64,000 nucleotides of DNA from positions 194,238-258,237 of the forward strand of contig NZ_LIXJ01000008.1 of the NCBI RefSeq assembly GCF_001905795.1, written 5' to 3'. This stretch comes from Streptomyces sp. CB01580. Lineage in GTDB: Bacteria > Actinomycetota > Actinomycetes > Streptomycetales > Streptomycetaceae. The notes beneath the pieces are model-generated. The model was not told the DNA's origin, searched no databases, and was given only the letters and a program-made list of their open reading frames with translations. Of the stretch, positions 46,152 through 53,942 are shown piece after piece. The translations under genes were made by a program, and so were the position numbers. Numbering within the stretch: the first letter of the stretch is position 1; every line of letters begins with the position of its first letter.

Positions 46152-46693
46152 GCCGCACCCCTCTCGCTCAGCAGCGCGTACAGCCGCGCCGCGGACTCCT
46201 GCACGGTCTGCCGGTGCGACTCGATCCGCAGGTCCGGGGACTCGGGCTCCTCGTACGGGTCGTCGACCCCCGTCAGCCCGCTGATCTCGCCCGCCGCCTG
46301 CTTGGCGTAGAGGCCCTTCACATCGCGCTGCGAGCAGACCTCGACCGGCGTCGCGACGTGCACCTCCAGGTACGGGGTGCCCTCCGCCTGGTGCCGCTTT
46401 CGCACCGCGTCCCGGCTGTCCGCGTACGGGGCGATGACCGGGACCAGTACCTTCACCCCGTTGGCCGCCAGCAGCTCCGCGACGAAGCCGATCCGCTGCA
46501 CGTTGGTGTGGCGGTCCTCGCGGGAGAAGCCGAGACCGGCGGAGAGGAATTCCCGGATCTCGTCCCCGTCGAGGACCTCCACACGGTGGCCCTCGCCACG
46601 CAGCCGCCCGGCGAGCTCGTACGCGATGGTGGTCTTGCCCGCGCTCGGCAGACCGGTGAGCCAGATGGTGGCTCCCGTCTCCGTCACGCTCAT
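46148..46693 (-). CDS. cysC: adenylylsulfate kinase
   Basis: 181 residues. P-loop IWLTGLPSAGKTTIAYELAG, LDGDEIREFLSAGLGFSRED, and VEVCSQRDVKGLYAKQAAGE are the APS-kinase signatures. It makes PAPS from APS. ATG 46693 has GGGAGA 6 bases upstream; an in-frame ATG 8 codons earlier (MTTDRETS) has no clear ribosome site. A 95-bp gap without a gene separates it from cysH. Confidence 0.96.
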   Translation of the reverse strand: MSVTETGATIWLTGLPSAGKTTIAYELAGRLRGEGHRVEVLDGDEIREFLSAGLGFSREDRHTNVQRIGFVAELLAANGVKVLVPVIAPYADSRDAVRKRHQAEGTPYLEVHVATPVEVCSQRDVKGLYAKQAAGEISGLTGVDDPYEEPESPDLRIESHRQTVQESAARLYALLSERGAA

Positions 46694-46788
46694 CGAAGTC
46701 TCCCGATCAGTCGTCATCAGTCGTTCCTCGGCCGGCCGTCCCGCAGCCGTCGTCCGTCGCCCCTCGGCGGGTCCTTCGCCGCCCGTCA

Positions 46789-47553
46789 TCAGCCGTGCAG
46801 CCCGCACTCGGTCTTGCCCCGGCCGGACCAGCGCCCGGCTCGGGCGTCCTCGCCCGCCAGCACCCTGCGCGTGCAGGGCGCGCAGCCGACGGAGGCGTAG
46901 CCGTCCATCAGCAACGGGTTGGTGAGGACGCCGTGCTCCGCCACGTACGCGTCGACGTCGTCCTGCGTCCAGCGGGCGATCGGGGAGATCTTGACCTTCC
47001 GCCGCCTCTCGTCCCAGCCGACCACCGGGGTGTTCGCCCGGGTGGGGGACTCGTCGCGGCGCAGCCCGGTCGCCCAGGCCGTGTATTCGCTCAGGCCCTC
47101 CTGGAGGGGCTGGACCTTGCGCAGCCGGCAGCACAGGTCGGGGTCGCGGTCGTGCAGCCCCGGCCCGTACTCGGCGTCCTGCTCGGCCACCGTGCGGCGC
47201 GGGGTGAGCGTGATGACGTTGACGTCCATCACCGCCTCGACCGCGTCGCGGGTGCCGATGGTCTCGGGGAAGTGGTAGCCCGTGTCGAGGAACACCACGT
47301 CGACGCCGGGACGGACGCGCGAGGCGAGGTGGGCGACGACCGCGTCCTCCATCGAGGAGGTGACGCAGAACCTCTCGCCGAAGGTGTCGGCGGCCCACTT
47401 CAGGATCTCCGGCGCGGAGGCGTCCTCCAGCTCCCGGCCCGCCCGCTCGGCCAGGAGCCTGAGGCCCCCGGTCCCGGGGTCACCGTTCCCGGCGTCGCGG
47501 GCGTCGGCGAAGTCTCCGTCCTCAACACCCGCACTCGGCTGACTAAGCGTCAT
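46789..47553 (-). CDS. cysH: phosphoadenylyl-/adenylyl-sulfate reductase
   Basis: 254 residues. PAPS-reductase fold: SSMEDAVVAHLASRV and FLDTGYHFPETIGTRD, with the catalytic KTECGLHG at the C-terminus. It also has the paired cysteines DLCCRLRKV and SVGCAPCTRRV, the four ligands of a [4Fe-4S] cluster found in APS reductases and the Bacillus-type enzyme. It reduces APS (or PAPS) to sulfite. Its stop overlaps the cysC side by none; its start overlaps the small zinc-ribbon gene by 4 bases. Confidence 0.95.
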   Translation of the reverse strand: MTLSQPSAGVEDGDFADARDAGNGDPGTGGLRLLAERAGRELEDASAPEILKWAADTFGERFCVTSSMEDAVVAHLASRVRPGVDVVFLDTGYHFPETIGTRDAVEAVMDVNVITLTPRRTVAEQDAEYGPGLHDRDPDLCCRLRKVQPLQEGLSEYTAWATGLRRDESPTRANTPVVGWDERRRKVKISPIARWTQDDVDAYVAEHGVLTNPLLMDGYASVGCAPCTRRVLAGEDARAGRWSGRGKTECGLHG

Positions 47554-47729
47554 ATCGCCTCTCCTTCACCGTCGTTGCGCTGAAGACCCCGGGTCAGCAG
47601 GCCCAGGAACCTGAGCTGGAACGCGCGGTTGCAGGAGGCGCATTCCCAGGCGCCGTGCCCGGTCCCGTGCGGGCGCAGGTCCTCGTCGCCGCAGTACGGG
47701 CAGTGGAACGGCGCGGCACGTCCGCTCAT
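47550..47729 (-). CDS. small zinc-ribbon-like protein in sulfur operon
   Basis: 59 residues. FHCPYCGDEDLRPHG and WECASCNRAFQLRFLG give two CxxC pairs for a zinc or iron-sulfur site. The ATG overlaps the sulfite reductase stop and its own stop overlaps the cysH start, both by 4 bases. It is therefore translated in lockstep with both enzymes. Such a small gene is commonly seen between sir and cysH in Streptomyces; its role is not known to me. Confidence 0.9.
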   Translation of the reverse strand: MSGRAAPFHCPYCGDEDLRPHGTGHGAWECASCNRAFQLRFLGLLTRGLQRNDGEGEAI

Positions 47730-49423
47730 GACAGCGACTCCGCGCTCGCCCGCGCCGCCCAGGCGGCGAACCGCTCGCCTTCCTCGCGCTCCTCCCGGAA
47801 ACGGACGAGCACGCGCTCGACGTAGTCGGGCAGTTCGTCCGAAGTGACCTTCAGGCCGCGGACCTTGCGGCCGAACCCGGCCTCCAGGCCGAGGGCGCCG
47901 CCGAGGTGCACCTGGTAGCCCTCCACCTGGTTGCCGTCGGCGTCCAGCACCAGCTGGCCCTTGAGACCGATGTCCGCGGTCTGGATGCGGGCGCAGGCGT
48001 TGGGGCAGCCGTTGATGTTGATGGTGAGCGGTTCGTCGAAGTCCGGGAGCCTGCGCTCCAGTTCGTCGATCAGCGAGGCGCCGCGCGCCTTCGTCTCGAC
48101 GATCGCCAGCTTGCAGAACTCGATGCCGGTGCAGGCCATCGTGCCGCGCCGGAACGGTGACGGCTTCACCTGGAAGTCCAGCGCCTCCAGCCCGGCGACC
48201 AGCGAGTCCACCCGGTCCTCGGCCACGTCGAGGACGAGCATCTTCTGCTCGACGGTGGTGCGCAACCGGTCCGAACCATGGGCGGCGGCCAGGTCCGCGA
48301 CCTTGGCCAGGGTGGAACCGTCCACGCGGCCGACCCGGGGGGCGAAGCCGACGTAGAAGCGGCCGTCCCGCTGCCGGTGCACCCCGACGTGGTCGCGCCA
48401 GCGGCTGCTGGGCTGCTCGGGTGCGGGCCCGTCGATCAGCGGACGCTTCAGGTACTCGTCCTCCAGCACCTGGCGGAACTTCGTGGGGCCCCAGTCGGCC
48501 ATCAGGAACTTCAGCCGGGCGCGGTTGCGCAGCCGCCGGTAGCCGTAGTCGCGGAAGATGCCGACGACCCCGGCCCAGACGTCGGCGACCTCGTCGAGCG
48601 GCACCCAGGCGCCCAGCCGTTCGGCGAGCCGGGGGCTGGTGGAGAGCCCGCCGCCGACCCACACGTCGAAGCCCGGACCGTGCTCGGGATGGACCACACC
48701 GACGAACGCGATGTCGTTGATCTCGTGCACCACGTCCTGCACCGGCGAACCGGAGATCGCGGTCTTGAACTTGCGCGGCAGGTTGGAGAATTCCTTGTTG
48801 CCGATGTAGCGGTCGTGGATCTCGTCGACCGCCGGGGTGCCGTCGATGATCTCGTCGTCGGCGATGCCCGCCACGGGGGACCCGATGATCACGCGGGGGC
48901 AGTCGCCGCACGCCTCGGTGGTGGAGAGCCCCACGGCCTCCAGCTTCTCCCAGATCGCGGGGACGTCCTCGATGCGGATCCAGTGCAGCTGGACGTTCTG
49001 CCGGTCGGTGATGTCCGCGGTGCCGCGGGCGTATTCCTGCGAGATCTCACCGATCACTCGCAGCTGTGCGGTGGTCAGCCGGCCGCCGTCGATCCTGACC
49101 CGCAGCATGAAGTACCGGTCGTCCAGCTCCTCCGGCTCCAGGATCGCCGTCTTGCCGCCGTCGATCCCGGGCTTGCGCTGGGTGTACAGACCCCACCAAC
49201 GCATGCGCCCGCGCAGGTCGTTGGGGTCGATCGAGTCGAATCCGCGCTTGGCGTAGATCGTCTCAATGCGTGTCCGCACATTGAGACCGTCGTCTTCCTT
49301 CTTGAACTGCTCGTTGCCGTTGAGCGGCGTGTGGTGCCCCACGGCCCACTGACCCTCGCCACGGTGGCGTCCGGCCTTGCGGCGGGCCGTGGTGGTCGCG
49401 GGCTGATCCGGGGTGGCGGCCAT
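47726..49423 (-). CDS. sir: assimilatory sulfite (nitrite/sulfite) reductase, ferredoxin type
   Basis: 565 residues. Siroheme/[4Fe-4S] ligands are in MACTGIEFCKLA and NINGCPNACAR; the two-fold repeated architecture is visible from HWIRIEDVPAIWEKLEAVG and VGVHRQRDGRFYVGF. It reduces sulfite to sulfide with six electrons from ferredoxin. ATG 49423 is preceded by GAAGGAC; an ATG 18 codons upstream is in frame but lies in the untranslated leader. A 27-residue leader peptide is encoded 143 bases upstream. It heads a minus-strand run of ten genes for sulfur assimilation. Confidence 0.95.
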   Translation of the reverse strand: MAATPDQPATTTARRKAGRHRGEGQWAVGHHTPLNGNEQFKKEDDGLNVRTRIETIYAKRGFDSIDPNDLRGRMRWWGLYTQRKPGIDGGKTAILEPEELDDRYFMLRVRIDGGRLTTAQLRVIGEISQEYARGTADITDRQNVQLHWIRIEDVPAIWEKLEAVGLSTTEACGDCPRVIIGSPVAGIADDEIIDGTPAVDEIHDRYIGNKEFSNLPRKFKTAISGSPVQDVVHEINDIAFVGVVHPEHGPGFDVWVGGGLSTSPRLAERLGAWVPLDEVADVWAGVVGIFRDYGYRRLRNRARLKFLMADWGPTKFRQVLEDEYLKRPLIDGPAPEQPSSRWRDHVGVHRQRDGRFYVGFAPRVGRVDGSTLAKVADLAAAHGSDRLRTTVEQKMLVLDVAEDRVDSLVAGLEALDFQVKPSPFRRGTMACTGIEFCKLAIVETKARGASLIDELERRLPDFDEPLTININGCPNACARIQTADIGLKGQLVLDADGNQVEGYQVHLGGALGLEAGFGRKVRGLKVTSDELPDYVERVLVRFREEREEGERFAAWAARASAESLS

Positions 49424-49566
49424 GACAGTACGTCCTTCGGGACTGCAGGAGGGCGGCTCTGAACCGCACACTCGCATCGAGGCGCGGCGGTGCGCGGGGA
49501 ATCACAGAGGAGAAGAGAAAAGGGGAGAACAGGGAGAACAGGGAGAACGCGGAGGTGCTGGGACTC

Positions 49567-49650
49567 TCAGCTCGCCGGACAGATGGCGCTGGACATGCGG
49601 CCGAGGTCGACGTGGCGTCGACTCACCAAGGCGATTCCAGTTCCGGGCAT
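49567..49650 (-). CDS. putative cysteine-responsive leader peptide
   Basis: 27 residues from ATG 49650 (a GTG eight codons later is an alternative). It ends with RHVDLGRMSSAICPAS, a motif I recognise from a family of short actinobacterial proteins annotated as 'putative leader peptide' and often placed before sulfite reductase genes. One Cys codon lies four codons from the stop. Position, 143 bases before sir, fits a translational or attenuation control element that reads Cys-tRNA supply. The sequence is seen; the mechanism is inferred. Confidence 0.85.
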   Translation of the reverse strand: MPGTGIALVSRRHVDLGRMSSAICPAS

Positions 49651-49683
49651 GATGGCAGCCTGGCACGCCTTTCTCGGGCCAGT

Positions 49684-49712
49684 CCACTACCGTCCATGAT
49701 GCGGACGTGAAA
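49684..49712 (-). promoter_or_regulatory. predicted promoter of the sulfur operon, with inverted repeat in spacer
   Basis: TTTCAC (49707-49712) and TAGTGG (49684-49689) are 17 bases apart on the minus strand. Transcription would start near 49677, 27 bases before the leader peptide. The spacer holds CGTCC-GCATCAT-GGACG, an inverted repeat that could bind a repressor. Confidence 0.45.
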
Positions 49713-49856
49713 GTCCTGCGATACGAGACGGCGTGCCCCCGGTGCGGTAGTGCACGCGAGGTGTTAGGGCCGTGATGGACCCGATCGCCCACCCGCGCGG
49801 GCACCGTGCCGTCGTGCCACCGCCCCGCCGCCGATTCCGTCGTCGCCCGCCGTCCG

Positions 49857-50483
49857 TTACCGCTGCGCGCCCGGCCACGGACCGGGGGTGTCCACCACGG
49901 GCTCCCGCTCCACCTTCGTGTCGAACAGCCGGAATCCCCGCCGCAGATAGTTGTCCATGGCGTGCGGACCGTCCTTGGAACACGTGTGCAGCCACACCCG
50001 CTTCGTCGGCGTCCGCTCCGGCCAGCGCTCCGCGAGGTCCCAGGCGCGGGCGACCCCGTACGAGAGCAGGTGACCGCCGATGCGGCGCCCCCGGAAGGCG
50101 GGTATCAGCCCGAAGTACATGATCTCGACCACGCCGTCGTCCTGCGGGTCCAGTTCGATGTATCCGGCGGGGGTGCCGTTCTCGTACGCCACCCAGGTCT
50201 CCGCCCCGGGACGCTCCAGGGCCTGCTGCCACTGCGCGTACGTCATCGGGAGCCGGTCCGTCCACCGGATGTCGCCGCCGACCGCCGTGTACAGGAACCG
50301 GCTGAACTCGGGCAGCGGCACCTCGGACCGCACGATCCGCACATCGCCCTCGGGGAGCGCGGCGGGGCGCAGGTCGTCCGGGGAGGTCTGCTCCAGGGAC
50401 CAGATGGTCACCTCGTCGGTGGCGGGGGAGACACCGGAGTCTGCGGGGCCGTCGGTGGCGGCGGGGCGTGCGGGGTTGTTCAT
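49857..50483 (-). CDS. GNAT family N-acetyltransferase
   Basis: 208 residues. Acetyl-CoA-binding region VEIMYFGLIPAFRGRRIGGH followed by KRVWLHTCSKDGPHAMDNYL and RRGFRLFDTKVE. WVAYENGTPAGYIELDP is the typical central strand. No strong ribosome site; ATG 50483 chosen by protein length. Acceptor unknown. Single gene. Confidence 0.9.
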   Translation of the reverse strand: MNNPARPAATDGPADSGVSPATDEVTIWSLEQTSPDDLRPAALPEGDVRIVRSEVPLPEFSRFLYTAVGGDIRWTDRLPMTYAQWQQALERPGAETWVAYENGTPAGYIELDPQDDGVVEIMYFGLIPAFRGRRIGGHLLSYGVARAWDLAERWPERTPTKRVWLHTCSKDGPHAMDNYLRRGFRLFDTKVEREPVVDTPGPWPGAQR

Positions 50484-50663
50484 GGCTGCCAGGGAACCAT
50501 GCCGGACGCCTCGCGCCCAAGCCGGTCCCGCCCGTCCCTGCCCGGGCCGCACGCCCGCCCCCGCTCACGTCGTACGGTGCGCCCCCGGGCCCTACGCCCC
50601 CGGCCCCGGCCGTGACACCCGCCCCGGCCCGGAACCCGGACCGTGCGCACGGCCCGGCACCAC

Positions 50664-51947
50664 TCACGCCGTGCGGGCCCTGACCACCACCGGCGCCGTC
50701 GAGCGCGGCAGCAGATCGGCCGGCTGTTCCGGATGGATCACCTCCACCTCGACCCCCTCGCCGAAGCGGTACGGGCGGTGCGCCAGGACCTCCACGAGAT
50801 GGCGGCGGATCCGGGAGATCTCCGCCCGTACCGTCACCGTCCGGGTCGCGTCGCCGAAGATGTCCTCCGCCAGTTCGGAGGCCGTACGGCCCTCGCGGTG
50901 CAATGCCAGCGCGTACAGCAGCTCCGCGTGGCGCGGCGACAGCCGCTGCGTCCAGGTGTCCACCGCGCCCACCACGCTGACCGAGAGCCCGTGCGGCCGG
51001 CTCAGGTCCAGCACCACCCGTCGGCGCGGCCCGTCCCCCGGTCCTTCCGTCGCCCGCACCAGCCAGCCCCCGGGCAGCGGCTCCGCCTCGCACATGCCGA
51101 GCGACGGCAGCCAGATCCGGCCCGGCCGCATCGACTTGGGCAGCGGCAGCCGCTCCACCGGAGGCATCCCGGTCACCGCCGCCAGCCACCCGTGGGTGTC
51201 CACCGCCACGGCCCGGCCGCCCAGTCGGCACAGCAACGGCGCCGCCACCGAACGCAGCCGGTCGATCGCCCGCAGATGCCGGTTCCTGAGCTCGCTCTCC
51301 GCCAGCCTGGCCACCGAACCGACCAGGGCCAGCGAGGTCGGATGGAAGGTGGACGCCGGGCCGCTCATGTCGACGATCCCCATCAGCCGGCCGTCCCTCG
51401 GATCGCGGACCGGGGCCGCCGCGCACGTCCACTTGTGCAGACGGCGCACGAAGTGTTCCGAGGAATGGACCTGGACCGGCGCGCGCGAGACGAGCGCCGT
51501 ACCGATCGCGTTCGTCCCCGTGCTCTCCTCCGCCCAGGCGGCGCCCTCCGCCAGACAGATGCTGTCCGCCCGGCGCAGCACGCCCGGGTTGCCCCGGCGC
51601 CACAGCACCCGGCCCTCCACGTCGGTGACCACCACGATCTGCTGGGCGGCGTCCGCGAGCGACACCAGGCTCTCGTTCAGCAGCGGCATCACCTCGTTCA
51701 GCGCCGACGTCCGGCGCCGGCGCTCGACCTCGTCCGTTTCCAGCAGCACGCTCTCCGTGGACTGGTCCGGATCCAGGCCGCTGCGCAGCACCCGGTCCCA
51801 CGAGGCGCCGATCTCGGCGCGGAGCGCGGTCGGCGGGCCCTCGCCCCCCGACTTCCTCTCCCCGGAACGGCGGATCCGGCGCGGGGGCTGGGCCGGCCGC
51901 GGGACGGCAGGTCGCCTCACCTCGGCAGCGCTTGTCTCCACTCTCAT
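50664..51947 (-). CDS. GAF-domain transcriptional regulator
   Basis: 427 residues from ATG 51947; a GTG two codons later (VETSAAEV) has better spacing to GGGGGA and may be the true start. A GAF-type sensory region covers about residues 75-220 (QQIVVVTDVEGRVLWRRGN, EESTGTNAIGTALVSR, HSSEHFVRRLHKWTCAAAPV), the TGTNAIG and HWTCSAAP-like words being typical of AcoR-type sensors. The C-terminus has a winged-helix-like DNA-binding region (AELLYALALHREGRTASELA, VTVRAEISRIRRHL). There is no sigma-54 AAA domain. Paired TTGCAA words lie upstream and may be its target. Confidence 0.88.
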   Translation of the reverse strand: MRVETSAAEVRRPAVPRPAQPPRRIRRSGERKSGGEGPPTALRAEIGASWDRVLRSGLDPDQSTESVLLETDEVERRRRTSALNEVMPLLNESLVSLADAAQQIVVVTDVEGRVLWRRGNPGVLRRADSICLAEGAAWAEESTGTNAIGTALVSRAPVQVHSSEHFVRRLHKWTCAAAPVRDPRDGRLMGIVDMSGPASTFHPTSLALVGSVARLAESELRNRHLRAIDRLRSVAAPLLCRLGGRAVAVDTHGWLAAVTGMPPVERLPLPKSMRPGRIWLPSLGMCEAEPLPGGWLVRATEGPGDGPRRRVVLDLSRPHGLSVSVVGAVDTWTQRLSPRHAELLYALALHREGRTASELAEDIFGDATRTVTVRAEISRIRRHLVEVLAHRPYRFGEGVEVEVIHPEQPADLLPRSTAPVVVRARTA

Positions 51948-52030
51948 TCCCCCAGTCGCCAGAGCGGCCCGATGGCCCGCCGGCCCATCCTGCCCCGACA
52001 GGGGGCCCGATAGCGCGCACTCCACACAAT

Positions 52031-52049
52031 GGTTGCAACCCTTTGCAAC
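52031..52049. promoter_or_regulatory. TTGCAAC direct repeat / palindrome upstream of GAF regulator
   Basis: GGTTGCAACC (a perfect 10-bp palindrome, 52031-52040) is followed by a second TTGCAAC whose start is exactly 10 bases after the first. It lies about 85 bases upstream of the regulator start in a 340-bp gap (51948-52287) that has no other gene. One-turn spacing suggests cooperative binding. I infer autoregulation by the GAF protein. Confidence 0.5.
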
Positions 52050-52287
52050 TCTGGCGAGGGGGTGCGGGTCCGTACGAGAGTGACGGAACACCGTGCGGCG
52101 GCGCCTGTGCACCGCCGGTCGGTGTGCACAGCATGGGGGGTGGTGCCGTGTCGGCGCAGCACCACCCCCCGTCGCTGCGCCCGCACGCGCCACCTCCCAC
52201 GTACGCGTGAACCGGGCACCCGACTCGCGCGTTTCACCCCCGTCGCCGGGGCACCCGCGCACGGCCCCGCGGCCCCGCCCGGGACGG

Positions 52288-53925
52288 CTACCGATCGACC
52301 GGACGGGCCCGTTCCACCACCGCCGCCAGATCGAGACTGTGCGGCAGCGTCCCGAAGGCCGAGCCCCGGTCCCCGCCCAGCCGTGACGCGCAGTACGCGT
52401 CGGCGACCTCCGGCGGCGCCCAGCGCACCAGCAGCGAACCCTGGAGCACCGTCGCCATCCGCTCCACCAGCCGACGGGCCCGGGCCTCGATCCCCTCCAG
52501 GTCGGCCAGCTCCGTCAGCATGCCCTTGATCGCCCTGTCCAGCCGGTGATCCGCGCCGCGCGCCCGGCCGACCTCCTGGAGGAAGGCGTTCAGCGCCGAC
52601 GGCTCGCGCCGCAGCGCCCGCAGCACATCGAGCGCCTGAACGTTCCCCGAGCCCTCCCAGATCGAGTTGAGCGGCGCCTCCCGCAGCAGCCGCGGCATCC
52701 CGGACTCCTCCACGTACCCGTTGCCGCCCAGGCACTCCAGCGCCTCGGCCACCATCGGCGTGCACTGCTTCGTCACCCAGTACTTCGCCGCGGGCACGGC
52801 GATCCGCAGGAACGCCCGTTCGCCCTCGGTGTCCGCGTCGTACGCCGCGGCCAGCCGCACGGCCAGCACCGTCGCCGCCTCCGACTCCAGCGCCAGATCG
52901 GCCAGCACGTTGCGCATCAGCGGCTTCTCGATCAGCGGCCCGCCGAACACGCCGCGGTACGTGCAGTGGTGGATCGCCTGCGCCGCCGCCTGCCGCATCA
53001 GAGCCGCCGAACCGGTCACGCAGTCCAGCCGGGTCGCCGCCACCATCTCCATGATGGTCCGCAGCCCGCGGCCCTCCTCGCCGACCCGGCGCGCCCACGT
53101 GCCGTCGAACTCGACCTCGGCCGACGCGTTCGACCGGTTGCCCAGCTTGTCCTTCAGTCGCTGGATCGCGAAGGGGTTGCGGGTGCCGTCCGGCAGCACC
53201 CGGGGCAGCAGGAAGCAGGTCGGGCCGCCCGGTGCCTGCGCCAGCACCAGGAAGGCGTCGGACATCGGCGCCGAGCAGAACCACTTGTGTCCGGTGAGCA
53301 GGTACTCGCCCGCCGCCGACAGCGGCTGCGCCCGGGTCGTGCTGGAGCGCACGTCCGTGCCGCCCTGCTTCTCCGTCATGCCCATCCCGAAGAGCACCCC
53401 TGCCTTCTCCCCGGGCGGCCGCAGCCCCTCCTCGTACACCGTCGACGTCAGCAGCGGCTCCCACTCCCGGGCCAGTGCCGGATCGGTGCGCAGCGCGGGA
53501 ACCGCCGCGTGCGTCATCGACAGGGGACAGCCGTGGCCCGCCTCGGCCTGCGTCCACACCAGGAAGCCGGCCGCCCGCCGCACATGACCGCCGGGCCTGC
53601 CCCACGCGTCGGTCAGACCGGCGCCGACCGCGTGCCCCAGCAGCCGGTGCCAGGCCGGGTGGAACTCGACCTCGTCGATGCGGTTCCCGTACCGGTCGTG
53701 GGAACGCAGCACCGGCGGATTCCCGTCCGCCTGCGCGCCCCACGCCTGCGCCTGCGCGGAACCGGCGGCCCTGCCCAGCTCACCGAGTTCGGTCAGGGCC
53801 GCGGCGGACGGCTCGGCCGGCAGATGACGCCGTACCGCCTCGGAAAGCGCGAGATCCGCCGCGAAGACGTCATAGCCGACCAGCGGCGGTACCTGGTTGG
53901 TCACGGTGTGGGTGGTGGGTGCCAT
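52288..53925 (-). CDS. acyl-CoA dehydrogenase, AidB-like
   Basis: 545 residues. FGMGMTEKQGGTDVRSSTT, GHKWFCSAPMSDAFLVLAQA and ECLGGNGYVEESGMPRLLRE are the flavin and active-region motifs of AidB-type acyl-CoA dehydrogenases, and PLNSIWEGSGNVQALDVLRA is diagnostic of this branch. The long N-terminus and C-terminal extension also fit AidB. The E. coli relative is linked to alkylation stress and DNA binding; here the substrate is unknown. ATG 53925 is 17 bases from the divergent YihY-family start and appears leaderless. Confidence 0.93.
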   Translation of the reverse strand: MAPTTHTVTNQVPPLVGYDVFAADLALSEAVRRHLPAEPSAAALTELGELGRAAGSAQAQAWGAQADGNPPVLRSHDRYGNRIDEVEFHPAWHRLLGHAVGAGLTDAWGRPGGHVRRAAGFLVWTQAEAGHGCPLSMTHAAVPALRTDPALAREWEPLLTSTVYEEGLRPPGEKAGVLFGMGMTEKQGGTDVRSSTTRAQPLSAAGEYLLTGHKWFCSAPMSDAFLVLAQAPGGPTCFLLPRVLPDGTRNPFAIQRLKDKLGNRSNASAEVEFDGTWARRVGEEGRGLRTIMEMVAATRLDCVTGSAALMRQAAAQAIHHCTYRGVFGGPLIEKPLMRNVLADLALESEAATVLAVRLAAAYDADTEGERAFLRIAVPAAKYWVTKQCTPMVAEALECLGGNGYVEESGMPRLLREAPLNSIWEGSGNVQALDVLRALRREPSALNAFLQEVGRARGADHRLDRAIKGMLTELADLEGIEARARRLVERMATVLQGSLLVRWAPPEVADAYCASRLGGDRGSAFGTLPHSLDLAAVVERARPVDR

Positions 53926-53930
53926 GCCGA

Positions 53931-53937
53931 TACGGTA
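53931..53937. promoter_or_regulatory. shared symmetric -10 element of divergent leaderless promoters
   Basis: Plus strand: TACGGT (53931-53936), then 6 bases, then the GTG of the YihY gene. Minus strand: TACCGT (53937-53932), then 6 bases, then the ATG of the AidB gene. The two -10 hexamers overlap on opposite strands, each placing +1 on the start codon. Confidence 0.6.
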
Positions 53938-53942
53938 AAGAC

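Noticed and set aside
49707..49775. 22-codon plus-strand frame with a CPRC motif and a TTA codon
   Set aside because: It lies over the predicted -35 of the sulfur operon, has no ribosome site and its CxxC is a single pair. Probably chance.
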